From assembly GCF_029023725.1 (NCBI RefSeq), contig NZ_CP119075.1, forward strand, positions 4,087,501 through 4,151,500: a stretch of DNA of 64,000 nucleotides, read 5' to 3'. A program made the position numbers and the translations under genes. The DNA is from Synoicihabitans lomoniglobus (GTDB lineage Bacteria > Verrucomicrobiota > Verrucomicrobiia > Opitutales > Opitutaceae). The notes under the pieces are model-generated. The model searched no databases. It had not been told where the DNA came from and saw nothing but the letters and a program-made list of their open reading frames with translations. Each line of letters starts with the position of its first letter. Within the stretch, counting starts at the first letter, position 1. Shown piece after piece: positions 8,901 to 17,412 of this stretch.

Positions 8901-11489
8901 TCAGGGTGTTTTCATGGCCGGGCCGAAGAAGATCGCATTACCCAGCAGGCGCATCGCCCCGAACCAATAGCCGCGAAAAACCGGGTTGTCGGTCATCGCA
9001 ACCACCCGCCCGGAACCGAGGGGAGCAATGACCACGGCCGCTTGATTGGAGAGACGCGATTGATCCTCCGGTGTGGCATAACCCGCGAGCAACGGATCCG
9101 GCGTATAAACCAGCGGGGTCTGGTAAGGAGACTTCGACGGTTGCATCACCAACTTGCCCGCGCGAAAGAGGGGCAACATGTCCTGCCCCAGGCCATAGGC
9201 CAGCGGGTGCGTCAGGTCAACGGACGCCGCGAAGATGGAACCCGGGATCAATTTCGATCGATTGATCCGCTCCCCCTCACCAAACGGCACGCGCATCGGC
9301 GGTGTCGCCGGTGTCGCTTCGGCCGGATCTTCCACCAAGGTTATCTTCGCCCCGAGTTTATTGATCGCCCACGAAATGGCATCTTCCTCCACGATCAACG
9401 TGCCGCCGGCGCGGGTCCATGCCTTGATGGAATCAGCCGTATCCTCGGACCAACTACCAAACGATCCGTCGACGATGACCATGGCATCGTAACGCGACAG
9501 CTCCGCCCGCTTCACGTCGCCGTGCTCCAGCAGCACGGGCGCCATGTCCCAACGCTGATCAAGGGTGTGCCAGACTTCGCCGGCGTCGTAGGGGCTCACT
9601 CCGTCGCCCACCACAATCGCCACGCGCCCCGCCGTCACGGTGACCAAACTCGGACTGCCGAGATCAGGACCGTCCGGGGTCAGTCCGCGATTGAGCGCCA
9701 TGACCTGCAGGGCGTCCCGGGCCAGAATCTCGTCGATCACCCGCTCGATGGTTTCGGACTTATCCGGCTGACGCGTCACGGGGATGATGATGGCTCCGGG
9801 CGCGACGTCGATCGACTCCGACTGGCCGGCGGGCAGCGCGCGAAACGTTTGGGCCGTGACTTGCGCCACAATTCCCGCCCGCCCGAGTCGGCCCAATGCC
9901 CGCGGCAGATCCATGCCTCGCGGCAACAAAACGTAGGCGAGCACGTCGGCGGTGCGATCTCCGTGCAGCTGGCCCACCGGACGCGGCCCGGGCTCCAGCG
10001 TCCGGCCCCACGCCTTGCTCAAGCCGGTCTCCAACTTGTCGTGCGGCAGATTGAAAGCCCACGGCACGCTCCACGCCGAAATATCGTAGAATGCCGTGTC
10101 ATTAAACTCCGTCCGGTCGGTGAACAGTTCCGCCAGCAACCGGGCCTGCGGCTGATCGGCGGGCACCGCAAACGCCTCGCCCGCCCGATAGGTGCGCTCG
10201 CCCACCGTCACATCACGGGAGAGGGCGCGCACTTCGATTTGGTGACGAGCCAGCAGATCGCGCAGTTCCCAGGCCCGGGCCGGATCGCCGGCGGGATCAA
10301 ACACCCAGCCGCTCACGCCGCGATCGCCGGCAAACGTCGAGGCCGTCGCATAAAACTCCGCTTGATGGGCCAGCAAGTCTTCGCGCAGCGCGACTGCTCC
10401 CTCGAGCGTCGAGAGCGACGCGAGGACTTGGTTGCGGATCGAAAACGGAAAGGTGAGATCGCCAAAGTCGGTCTCCTGCACGTGCCCGCGGGAACTGGCC
10501 TGCTCGTAAAGAATGCCGATGCCGCCGTTGAGATCCGGATAAACCGAACCCTTGCCCACGTAAAAATCGTCGAACCCTTCGGCCGAGTAATAGAACGAGC
10601 CCACGCGATCGAGCGCGTCGGCATGGTGCGCGGCGAGTTTCTCCTGCAGCGCAAAAACTCCGGCGGGTGTCGTCGGGTTGTTGCGCGAGGTTACCCCCGG
10701 TTGAAAGAAGAACGTGCGATCCGTGCCCATCTCGTGATGGTCGTTCATGATATTCGGCTGCCATTGATAAAACCGCGCCACGCGGGCCCGGCTCTCTGGA
10801 TGCACGAGCGGAAACCAGTCGCGGTTGAGATCGAACCAATAGTGGTTGGTGCGGCCGTTGGGCCACGGCTCGCGGTGTTCGCGATGGTTCGGGTCGGCCA
10901 CCAAATGCTTCCCGCGATGCGTGTTGGCCCAGTGCGCAAAACGCGCCAGACCGTCGGGGTTGAACATCGGGTCGAGCAACACGACGACGTCGCGCCGCAC
11001 CGCCTGGGCCGCCTCGCTTTGCGACGCCACCAACCAGTAGGCCACCATGACCGAGGCGTTGGCCCCGGACGATTCGTTGCCATGAATCGAATAGCCCAGA
11101 TTCACCACGGCGGGTCGGGTCGCCGTCGCCCCTCGCTCCAGATGCGCGCGGCGAACGGCCTCCAAATCGGCCATGCGCTCCGGCGCGGCCACCACGAGTT
11201 GCACCAGCGGACGTTGCTCGTGGGTGTGACCGAACACTTCGACCTTGGCGCGTTCCGGGGCCGCCGCGGCGAGCGCGTGCAAATAACCCACGATCTGGTC
11301 GGGACGCAGATGCCAGTCGCCCACCTCGTAGCCGAAAAACTCCGCTGGAGTGGGCACCCGGTCCTCATAGGGACCACCATCGGGCAAGTAATAATCCACC
11401 GGCGCGGCGCGACCGCCGAGTCCCCACCCCGCGCCCACGATGCCCACGACGATCCATCGCCGCATGCCTTGTATCATCAAGTTCAACAT
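8901..11489 (-). CDS. Secreted M14-family zinc carboxypeptidase
   Basis: 862 residues from the chosen ATG. A signal peptide (GIVGAGWGLGGRAAP) precedes an M14 domain at about residues 40-350. The zinc-binding HxxE is visible in LGYSIHGNESSGANAS, followed by FNPDGLARF, the substrate-binding FDLNRDWF stretch and a third metal-ligand candidate in NIMNDHHEMGTDRTFF. The C-terminal half contains a Rossmann-like region (VAIVVGDGVSPYDAGEVWHTL to TLIVEEDAISWAINK), as in large secreted M14 proteins with a glutamine-amidotransferase-like tail. The family removes C-terminal residues from peptides outside the cytoplasm. The frame extends to 11549 (MSASLRKG) and an internal ATG lies at 11465; the exact start is uncertain. 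Confidence 0.85.
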   Translation of the reverse strand: MLNLMIQGMRRWIVVGIVGAGWGLGGRAAPVDYYLPDGGPYEDRVPTPAEFFGYEVGDWHLRPDQIVGYLHALAAAAPERAKVEVFGHTHEQRPLVQLVVAAPERMADLEAVRRAHLERGATATRPAVVNLGYSIHGNESSGANASVMVAYWLVASQSEAAQAVRRDVVVLLDPMFNPDGLARFAHWANTHRGKHLVADPNHREHREPWPNGRTNHYWFDLNRDWFPLVHPESRARVARFYQWQPNIMNDHHEMGTDRTFFFQPGVTSRNNPTTPAGVFALQEKLAAHHADALDRVGSFYYSAEGFDDFYVGKGSVYPDLNGGIGILYEQASSRGHVQETDFGDLTFPFSIRNQVLASLSTLEGAVALREDLLAHQAEFYATASTFAGDRGVSGWVFDPAGDPARAWELRDLLARHQIEVRALSRDVTVGERTYRAGEAFAVPADQPQARLLAELFTDRTEFNDTAFYDISAWSVPWAFNLPHDKLETGLSKAWGRTLEPGPRPVGQLHGDRTADVLAYVLLPRGMDLPRALGRLGRAGIVAQVTAQTFRALPAGQSESIDVAPGAIIIPVTRQPDKSETIERVIDEILARDALQVMALNRGLTPDGPDLGSPSLVTVTAGRVAIVVGDGVSPYDAGEVWHTLDQRWDMAPVLLEHGDVKRAELSRYDAMVIVDGSFGSWSEDTADSIKAWTRAGGTLIVEEDAISWAINKLGAKITLVEDPAEATPATPPMRVPFGEGERINRSKLIPGSIFAASVDLTHPLAYGLGQDMLPLFRAGKLVMQPSKSPYQTPLVYTPDPLLAGYATPEDQSRLSNQAAVVIAPLGSGRVVAMTDNPVFRGYWFGAMRLLGNAIFFGPAMKTP

Positions 11490-11635
11490 GGTGGCCAATC
11501 CTGACACTTTCCGCGCGGGAAGAAAGCCCTTCCGAAGCGATGCACTCATTCTTGCCTATCGTTTGCACCCGGGGCAGCGTGGCGCTCTCTCTCCGCGAGT
11601 AATTTTCCGTCACCAAATTGCTCGGTGCGGCTGCC

Positions 11636-13042
11636 ATGTCCGAAATCACCACTTCTCCCTTTGCATCCGCCAACCAGAACTGGCGAAGCACGTTTTTCGC
11701 CGAACCCGAAACTCGGCATGCGGAGACGTTCAGTCGGGAAATCACTTGGGACAACCTCAACCGGGGCCGCATCATCAATCGGTTCACGATCGTCCTCAGC
11801 ATCCTGCTGATCGCGATCCCCGATCTGCAGTTGTGGCGGAGTGGCGGGTGGACCCACACCCCGGAATTGATCTGGTGGCTCTGGCTGCACATCGCGCTGT
11901 TGTGCGCCACCATCACCATTGAGATCGTGGCCCACGCGCGTCGGCGCGCTCACCCCCGCGAGGTCGTGCCCGGCGACGCAACCTGCCTCCAAGTCTGCTG
12001 CCTCGCCATCATGGCGCTGCTCGTTGTGAGCACGCTCATCCAGCAAAAAATCACCGGGCAGGTCTCCAGCGTCCTACTCGGTATCGGCGTATACGCCTCC
12101 TGCTTTTACACCCGCCCCCGAGTCAGTTTGGGGTTCATCGGCGGCAGTGCGGTCATCCTTATGACGTTGCTGCCTTTCGTGCAGCCCGCCCCCGCCGTTC
12201 TATCCAACCACATTGTGATCATCGGGGTATTTGCGATGATTTTCTGGCTGGCCTCCCGGCTCATCTACTCGCTGCGCGTGCGCGATTTCAGCCACATCCG
12301 GACCATCGCCGAACAAGCCCACTCCCTGGAGCAGGCGAACGACGAACTGCGCCAGGCCCACTCGCTCAAATCAGAACTCGTGGGTATCGCCGTCCACGAC
12401 CTCCGCGACCCCCTCAACGCGATCAGCGGACTGGCTCAGGAGCTTGAACATGAGCTGCCCCCCGGGTCGCCCGCCCGGAATCTGGTCGGCGGCATCGAAC
12501 AATCCGCGCGCCGGATTTCCCACCTCGTGGAAAACCTGCTCACCGAGGCCGAGCGTGAGAGTCGCGGCCTCGAACTCGACCGGCAGCTCACCGAGCTCAA
12601 CCCGATCGCCGATGACATCGTCGACGACTACTCCTGGCTCGCCGGCACCAAACACCTCAAGCTCTTCAACGATATCGAGGGTGAACAATCCGTGTTTGCC
12701 CAGGTCGATCCCCGCAAATTCCGTCAGCTCCTGGAGAATCTGGTGAGCAACGCCGTCAAATACTCTTCGCCCGGCGGGGTGATCCGCATTGTCATGTCCC
12801 CGTTGCCGCCCCATGGCGTGCACCTCGAAGTTCACGACAGCGGCGCCGGTCTGCTGCCGGAAGATCACGACCGCATCTTCGGCAAATTTGCGCGTCTCTC
12901 CGCGAGCCCCACGCAGGGTGAAGGCACCACCGGCCTCGGCCTTGCCATCGTCAAAACCATCGCCGAAGCCCACGGCGGTCGCGTGTGGGCCGAAAGTCCG
13001 GGTCGCCATCAAGGCTCCACCTTTTTCGTCGAGCTGCCATGA
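11636..13042 (+). CDS. Membrane sensor histidine kinase
   Basis: 468 residues. The N-terminal 60 residues are cytoplasmic, followed by about six transmembrane helices (residues 55-210) with no large periplasmic domain. Next come a short coiled coil, HisKA (His254 in AVHDLRDPLNAISGLAQE) and HATPase_c with the N box (LLENLVSNAVKYSSPGG), G1 box (DSGAGLLPEDHDRIF) and G2 box (GTTGLGLAIVKTIAEAHGG). It lacks a receiver domain and no response regulator is adjacent, so its partner is unknown. A TTG start at 11618 is possible; I prefer the ATG. The stop overlaps the start of the cyclophilin gene as ATGA, which implies translational coupling. Confidence 0.9.
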   Translation: MSEITTSPFASANQNWRSTFFAEPETRHAETFSREITWDNLNRGRIINRFTIVLSILLIAIPDLQLWRSGGWTHTPELIWWLWLHIALLCATITIEIVAHARRRAHPREVVPGDATCLQVCCLAIMALLVVSTLIQQKITGQVSSVLLGIGVYASCFYTRPRVSLGFIGGSAVILMTLLPFVQPAPAVLSNHIVIIGVFAMIFWLASRLIYSLRVRDFSHIRTIAEQAHSLEQANDELRQAHSLKSELVGIAVHDLRDPLNAISGLAQELEHELPPGSPARNLVGGIEQSARRISHLVENLLTEAERESRGLELDRQLTELNPIADDIVDDYSWLAGTKHLKLFNDIEGEQSVFAQVDPRKFRQLLENLVSNAVKYSSPGGVIRIVMSPLPPHGVHLEVHDSGAGLLPEDHDRIFGKFARLSASPTQGEGTTGLGLAIVKTIAEAHGGRVWAESPGRHQGSTFFVELP

Positions 13043-14100
13043 TCCGGGCACTGCGATCGACCTTCCTACTCCTCGGCGTTTTCACGCTGACCACCACCAG
13101 AGCCGAACTACCCGACGGGCTCTATGCCGTGATCAGCACCTCGCGAGGCGAGCTCACCGCGCGGCTGGATTTCGAAACCGCTCCCTTGACCGTGACCAGC
13201 TTCGTCGGCCTCGCCGAAGGCACGCTCGGTCCGGCCCCCGGCCACCCGTTTTTCGATGGCCTCACATTCCATCGGGTCGTGCCTGGATTTGTCATTCAAG
13301 GAGGCGATCCGCTCGGCACCGGCGAGGGTGGCCCCGGTTATGAATTCCCCGATGAGTTTCGCCCGGAGCTGCGCCATGACCGCGTCGGCACGCTATCGAT
13401 GGCCAACGAAGGACCCGACACCAACGGCTCGCAGTTTTTCATCACACTCACCGAACTCAACCGGCTCAACTACTTGCACAGCGTGTTTGGCGAAGTGATC
13501 GCCGGTCTCGACGTGCTGCCGCGTATCGCCGCCGGGGACGAGATGACGGTGCGCATCCGGCGCATCGGTCCGGCCGCGCAAGCCTTCGTGGCGGACCGCA
13601 CCACCTTCGCGGATCGGCAACGCCGCGCGCCACCCCTCCGCGTATCCTTCTTCGAAACCGCCCCGGGCATCCTGCCGACCAACTGGACGTGGGACATCAC
13701 CCTTCGCCAAAAATTGGAAAACCTGCACCGCTTCACCGGGGCTCGTCTCTACGTGCGTCTCCACGCGACCAGTCCGGCCGACTGGCGTCCCCATGACACG
13801 ACGGCGATCGACCGGTTTGCCTTCCGGGCCCAGCTTGATCCCGACGCAATCGTGGCGTTCTACTTCGCTGACAGCGGTCTCTGGCAGTTGAAATTCGGCT
13901 CCGCCAGCGCCGCCCGATTCACTTCCACCGACGACCATCTCCCGACAAAAATCGTGCGCCTGCTTGCCGACTGTGCCGACGAAGCGGATGAAACGCTCGT
14001 GTCGCTCTACGGCGACGAGGTCCCAGTCGGCCGCCACGCCAAGGTCAACGTGGACACCGTCATCGACCACCTGATCACGATCATCGCACCGCAACCGTGA
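13039..14100 (+). CDS. Secreted cyclophilin-type peptidyl-prolyl isomerase with extra C-terminal domain
   Basis: 353 residues. A signal peptide (residues 1-20, TLTTTRAEL) is followed by a cyclophilin domain at about 25-180 with the catalytic FHRVVPGFVIQGGDP, the MANEGPDTNGSQFFIT block and the closing HSVFGEVIAGLDVL. The usual Trp of the CsA-binding site is replaced in LNRLNYLHSVFG. Residues about 190-353 form a second domain I cannot assign. It would catalyse proline cis-trans isomerisation in the periplasm. The ATG at 13039 overlaps the kinase stop by four bases, which fixes the start, and an FKBP-type isomerase follows 56 nt downstream. Confidence 0.9.
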   Translation: MIRALRSTFLLLGVFTLTTTRAELPDGLYAVISTSRGELTARLDFETAPLTVTSFVGLAEGTLGPAPGHPFFDGLTFHRVVPGFVIQGGDPLGTGEGGPGYEFPDEFRPELRHDRVGTLSMANEGPDTNGSQFFITLTELNRLNYLHSVFGEVIAGLDVLPRIAAGDEMTVRIRRIGPAAQAFVADRTTFADRQRRAPPLRVSFFETAPGILPTNWTWDITLRQKLENLHRFTGARLYVRLHATSPADWRPHDTTAIDRFAFRAQLDPDAIVAFYFADSGLWQLKFGSASAARFTSTDDHLPTKIVRLLADCADEADETLVSLYGDEVPVGRHAKVNVDTVIDHLITIIAPQP

Positions 14101-14156
14101 CGAAGCGCGTGAGGGTTTGATTTTACGGAGCGGGTGCGGCAGGTTGATCGATTCTT

Positions 14157-14693
14157 ATGCGCGCTCTCCGCCCTCTTCTCATTCCGGCATTGTTCGGGCT
14201 TATCCTGCTCGGCATCGCGCTGGTCACTCGTTCGGGTAAACTCGCCCGCGAAAACCCCGGCGTGCCGATCAACAGCGCCATGCGTGAGGCGATGCACATG
14301 ATGGTTTTGCCGCCTGCCGATGAGGCGCTGGTGAATCAGCGCTATCCGCAAACCGAAATCACTTCCTCCGGCTTGCGCTATATCGTCACCGCCCCGGGCG
14401 ACGGCGTGACCCACCCGCAACGCGGTGAAAAAGTCGCGGTCCATTATCGCGGCAACTTTCTCGACGGCACTTATCTCGACGACAGCTACAAACGCAACGG
14501 ACCCTACATTTTTCCCGCAGGCGTCGCCAGTGTCATCCCTGGTTGGGACGAAGCGGTGATGGATATGTCCAAGGGCGAAAAACGCACCCTCATCATCCCC
14601 TACTGGCTCGCCTACGGAGAAAAGGGCGTCAAAGGCCACATCCCCGAAAAAACCACCCTCATCTTCGAAATCGAGTTGGTCGACGTGTTCTGA
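14157..14693 (+). CDS. FKBP-type peptidyl-prolyl isomerase, membrane-anchored
   Basis: 178 residues. An N-terminal hydrophobic segment (LLIPALFGLILLGIALV) acts as an uncleaved anchor or signal peptide, followed by an FKBP_C domain at about residues 75-178. The active-site elements are intact: VAVHYRGNFLDGTYLDDSY, VIPGWDEAVMDMSKGEK and IPYWLAYGEKG, then a final beta-strand IFEIELVDVF. It is predicted to act on periplasmic proteins. It follows the cyclophilin gene in the same direction and may form one operon with it and the sensor kinase. Confidence 0.9.
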   Translation: MRALRPLLIPALFGLILLGIALVTRSGKLARENPGVPINSAMREAMHMMVLPPADEALVNQRYPQTEITSSGLRYIVTAPGDGVTHPQRGEKVAVHYRGNFLDGTYLDDSYKRNGPYIFPAGVASVIPGWDEAVMDMSKGEKRTLIIPYWLAYGEKGVKGHIPEKTTLIFEIELVDVF

Positions 14694-14709
14694 GAGCCAC
14701 CCATTCGGC

Positions 14710-15651
14710 TCAGAGACCGAGATACGAACCGTGTTGGTCCAACCACGCTTCGGCTTCCTGCCACCGCGGACAGACCTGGGCGACCGCCGCCCAGAATCGC
14801 TTGGAATGATTCATCTCCTTAAGATGCATCAACTCGTGATAAATCACGTAATCGCTGACCCACGGCGGTGACAAAATCAGCCGCCAGTTGAGGGAGATCA
14901 CTCCCGCCTCCGTGCATGAGCCCCAGCGCGATCGCTGGTTGCGCACGGACACCCGTTTCACGGCCATCTGCGTGACCGCCCCCAACTCCCACGTGCGGGC
15001 GGGCAACTCGATTTTCGCCCGGCGTTGAAACGCCGCCTCGATGGTCGGCCGCAGGTCGCCGTCGAACCGCGGCACCCTAAAAACGTCCGCGCCCACGCTG
15101 ACTTTCAAATGCGGTGACGTCGCCGCCTGCCGAATCTCGGTCCACTTCCCGCGCCACAATACCGGCGTGCCGATCCGCCAGTGGGTCGCCTGACGCGGCT
15201 TGGTCCGATGGCGTTCCCGCGCTCGCGCCAGCCAATCCGCATGCTCTGCGACAAACGCCCGGGCCGCCCGCTCCGTGCCACGCGCCGGAATCGTCGCCAC
15301 GGGCACACCGTCGCGCCGCAAGGTCAGGCGGTAGTGTTTGGCCCGCAGGTTGCGCTCGAAAATCACTTCCGCTTCCGCCGGGGCGGGTTCCTGATCCAGC
15401 TCCCATTTCGGTCCGGCGGTGGTGACCGGGATCGCGGGCTCCGGAACCTCCCGGGACGGCTCCACCTCGCGCGCCGGTGCTTCGGCCAACGACGGTTCCG
15501 CTACCTCGGTGAGGTCAAATAAATCGGGCTGGAAAATGGCGCGTTCGATGTCCCGTGAGTAAATGCCGCGGATAACGCAATGCCAGCGCCGAGTGCCGGC
15601 GGAACCAGGTTTCCCCGCAACCGCCCCACTCCCGAGCCTCCCGCAACCCAT
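14710..15651 (-). CDS. YgjP-like (M48/DUF45 type) metallopeptidase-domain protein
   Basis: 313 residues. The C-terminal 190 residues match the YgjP/DUF45 family: an N-terminal lobe (RHTRTKP region), RVSVRNQRSRWGSCTEAG with the conserved RWGSC, and the zinc motif HELMH in IYHELMHLKEMNHSKRFW. Family members are cytoplasmic proteins with a SprT-like zinc centre and a poorly known role. The first 80 residues are acidic and Pro-rich. The only in-frame ATG lies within the palindromic core of the repeat unit at 15638-15683, preceded by GGGTGA as a weak ribosome site; no other ATG, GTG or TTG exists before residue 30. The first 25 residues look repeat-derived. Confidence 0.8.
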   Translation of the reverse strand: MGCGRLGSGAVAGKPGSAGTRRWHCVIRGIYSRDIERAIFQPDLFDLTEVAEPSLAEAPAREVEPSREVPEPAIPVTTAGPKWELDQEPAPAEAEVIFERNLRAKHYRLTLRRDGVPVATIPARGTERAARAFVAEHADWLARARERHRTKPRQATHWRIGTPVLWRGKWTEIRQAATSPHLKVSVGADVFRVPRFDGDLRPTIEAAFQRRAKIELPARTWELGAVTQMAVKRVSVRNQRSRWGSCTEAGVISLNWRLILSPPWVSDYVIYHELMHLKEMNHSKRFWAAVAQVCPRWQEAEAWLDQHGSYLGL

Positions 15652-15683
15652 TTGTCACCCAATAGGTGACAAACTTGCGGGAG
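15638..15683. repeat. Long hairpin, copy 1 (most perfect)
   Basis: Outer arms CTCCCGCAA (15638-15646) and TTGCGGGAG (15675-15683) pair perfectly. Inner arms TTTGTCACC (15651-15659) and GGTGACAAA (15665-15673) also pair perfectly around a five-base loop. This makes an 18-bp stem with one asymmetric internal loop (4 versus 1 nt). The start codon of the YgjP-like gene, read leftward, is at 15651-15649. Confidence 0.85.
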
Positions 15684-15810
15684 CTGATCTCCTGCTGGAT
15701 TTTGCCGACTATTCTTCGAGCGACTCGACGGACCAGCTGTAGGGGCCACGGTCCGCGCTTTCCACGAGAGTGCGCCGAGCCAGCCCAGTCCGCCACCATC
15801 GGCCCCGAGC

Positions 15811-15856
15811 CTCCCGCAACCCGTTTGTCACCTATTAGGTGACAAACTAGCTGAAG
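15811..15856. repeat. Long hairpin, copy 2 (outer arm decayed)
   Basis: The inner arms TTTGTCACC (15824-15832) and GGTGACAAA (15838-15846) remain perfect. The right outer arm has changed to TAGCTGAAG, so only the inner nine base pairs are stable. Confidence 0.75.
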
Positions 15857-15983
15857 CTGATCTCCTGTTGGATTTTGCCGACTATCCTTCGAGCGATTCG
15901 GCGGACCAGCTGTAGGGACCACGGTCCGTGCTTTTCTTGAGAGTCCGCCGAGCCAGCCCAGTCCGACTCCATCCGCCCCGAGC

Positions 15984-16028
15984 CTCCGCAAGCCATTTGT
16001 CAACTATTAGGTGACAAACTTGCGGGAG
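15984..16028. repeat. Long hairpin, copy 3, just downstream of the phosphoesterase stop codon
   Basis: This copy lies 28 nt beyond the stop codon of the phosphoesterase gene (read leftward) and could serve as its 3' hairpin. The left inner arm carries one change (TTTGTCAAC, 15996-16004) against GGTGACAAA (16010-16018), and the left outer arm has lost one C. There is no U-tract on the minus strand, so it is not a classical intrinsic terminator. Confidence 0.7.
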
Positions 16029-16055
16029 CTGATCTCCTGCTGGATATTTTGCCGA

Positions 16056-16511
16056 CTATTTTTCGAGCGACTCGACGGACCAGCTGTAGGGGCCGCGGTC
16101 CGTGCTCTCGTCGAGTGTGAGCCACGCAAAGCTGGGCGGTCCGTCGTAGCGCGGAGAACTGGCGGAGCCGGGGTTGAGCCATCGCACGCCCAACATGTCG
16201 GTCTCGTCACGCGGGACGTGGGTGTGACCGTGGAGGACCGCCGTCACGCCTCGCGGCGCGCGGTCGAGCGGAATGTGTTCGAGGTGAAACGTGTGGCCGG
16301 CGCGCTCCATGCGACGGTGGAGCGGCCACGTGGGCCAGCTGTCACAATTACCCGCGACGGTCCACAGCGGTATGTCCAGGAGTTCGAGTTCCACCAGCGT
16401 GTCAGGATCGCACACGTCGCCAAGATGCCAGATTTCGTCGGCGTCAGCGAGCCGTCCGGGCAGCATCGGCGGCATATGGTCGTGGGTATCGGATATAACC
16501 GCGATGCGCAT
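16056..16511 (-). CDS. YfcE/MJ0936-type metallophosphoesterase
   Basis: 151 residues, the usual size of this calcineurin-like phosphodiesterase subfamily. All metal motifs are present in order: SDTHDH (residues 7-12), HLGDVCD, AGNCDSW, HGHTHVP and NPGSASSPR. The family hydrolyses phosphodiesters with two divalent metals in the cytoplasm; the natural substrate is unknown. It lies 76 nt after yebC in the same direction. Its last 20 or so codons and downstream hairpin are the source of the 173-bp tandem repeats. Confidence 0.9.
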   Translation of the reverse strand: MRIAVISDTHDHMPPMLPGRLADADEIWHLGDVCDPDTLVELELLDIPLWTVAGNCDSWPTWPLHRRMERAGHTFHLEHIPLDRAPRGVTAVLHGHTHVPRDETDMLGVRWLNPGSASSPRYDGPPSFAWLTLDESTDRGPYSWSVESLEK

Positions 16512-16587
16512 GGCTCACTAAGTGCAGGCCGCGTGCCGTTGCGCTCCCTTCGACGAGTGGCAACAGCGTTGCGGCAGCCGCGTCGGT

Positions 16588-17346
16588 TTACTCTTCCGCG
16601 TCGAGTTCGGCAGCGATCTCGGCGGAATACTCTTCGTTGGAGAAGATTTGCTGCACGTCGTCGTTGTTATCCAGCGCGTCGTGGAGCTTGCGCACGGAAC
16701 GGGCGGTGGAGATGTCATCGATCGGGGCCGGCGTGGTCGCGATGTAGGCGAGTTCGGCGCTGGCCGGGGTGATGCCCGCTTCGTCGAGAGCGTGGGACAG
16801 GTGATCGAATTCGGCGATTTCGCAGCGGACTTCGTAGCCGTCGTCACTGGTGATCACGTCGTCGGCGCCGGCTTCGAGAGCGATTTCCATGAGTCCGTCC
16901 TCATCGATGGCGTCCTTGGCAATGAGGAACTGGCCCACGTGGATGAATTGAAACGCGACCGCCCCGGATTGCGCGAGGTTGCCACCGTGTTTGGAGAGAA
17001 TGGACCGCACGTCCTGGGAAGTGCGGGTCTTGTTGTCGGTCGTGCATTTGATCACGAACGCCACGCCGCCCGGCCCGTAGCCCTCATACATGTTGTCCTC
17101 GTAAGAAACGCCCGGCAGTTCGCCGGTGCCCTTTTTGATGGCGCGCTCGACGTTGTCGGACGGCATGTTCTCCGCCTTGGCCTTGAGCACGATCGTGCGC
17201 AGGCGGGTGTTCGCCGCCGGGTCACCGCCGCCGGCTTTGGCGGCGAGAGTGAGGTCGCGGGAAATGCGGCTGAAAATCTTGCCGCGCTTGGCGTCGTTGG
17301 CGCCCTTGGCGCGCTTGATGGTGGACCACTTGCTATGACCTGACAT
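16588..17346 (-). CDS. yebC: YebC/PmpR (TACO1) family regulatory protein
   Basis: 252 residues, the usual length. It starts with the diagnostic MSGHSKWSTIKRAKGANDAK and continues with KIFSRISRDLTLAAKAGGGDP. The middle has the conserved YEGYGPGGVAFVIKCTTDNK, followed by the acidic C-terminal domains. YebC proteins act as DNA-binding regulators or, as shown for TACO1-like members, relieve ribosome stalling at proline tracts. A GAAAGGAAC ribosome-binding site lies about ten bases before the ATG. It sits downstream of yidC and may share its transcript. Confidence 0.95.
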   Translation of the reverse strand: MSGHSKWSTIKRAKGANDAKRGKIFSRISRDLTLAAKAGGGDPAANTRLRTIVLKAKAENMPSDNVERAIKKGTGELPGVSYEDNMYEGYGPGGVAFVIKCTTDNKTRTSQDVRSILSKHGGNLAQSGAVAFQFIHVGQFLIAKDAIDEDGLMEIALEAGADDVITSDDGYEVRCEIAEFDHLSHALDEAGITPASAELAYIATTPAPIDDISTARSVRKLHDALDNNDDVQQIFSNEEYSAEIAAELDAEE

Positions 17347-17412
17347 GGGGATTGTTCCTTTCGAGGTGGCTGGGGACGGGGATACCGGGGAGGAGGACGC
17401 GCGGGTCGCGCG

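Larger units (their letters stand above)
15634..16115. repeat. Three tandem 173-bp repeats made from a gene 3' end plus hairpin
   Basis: Units begin with GAGCCTCC at 15634, 15807 and 15980, an exact 173-bp period. Each unit holds, in plus-strand order, a large hairpin, a CTGATCTCCTG(C/T)TGGA stretch and then a block homologous to the last 20 or so codons of the phosphoesterase gene. The third unit is continuous with the real gene, whose stop is at 16056-16058; homology fades around 16115-16140. The two left units have substitutions and the gene-derived frames are not maintained, so they are non-coding. The whole 404-bp gap between the two genes (15652-16055) consists of this repeat. The arrangement looks like tandem amplification rather than insertion of an outside element. 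Confidence 0.85.

Noticed and set aside
9042-11504. An 820-codon open frame on the plus strand
   Set aside because: It is the complement of the M14 peptidase gene, rich in His and Arg, with no recognisable domain.
15515-16003. A minus-strand frame across the 173-bp repeats
   Set aside because: It only reads through repeated non-coding units and its translation is itself a repeat (RPWPLQLVRRVARRIVGK) with no conserved family.
15634-16115. CRISPR array
   Set aside because: The unit is 173 bp with no spacer variation pattern and includes gene-derived sequence; no cas genes are near.
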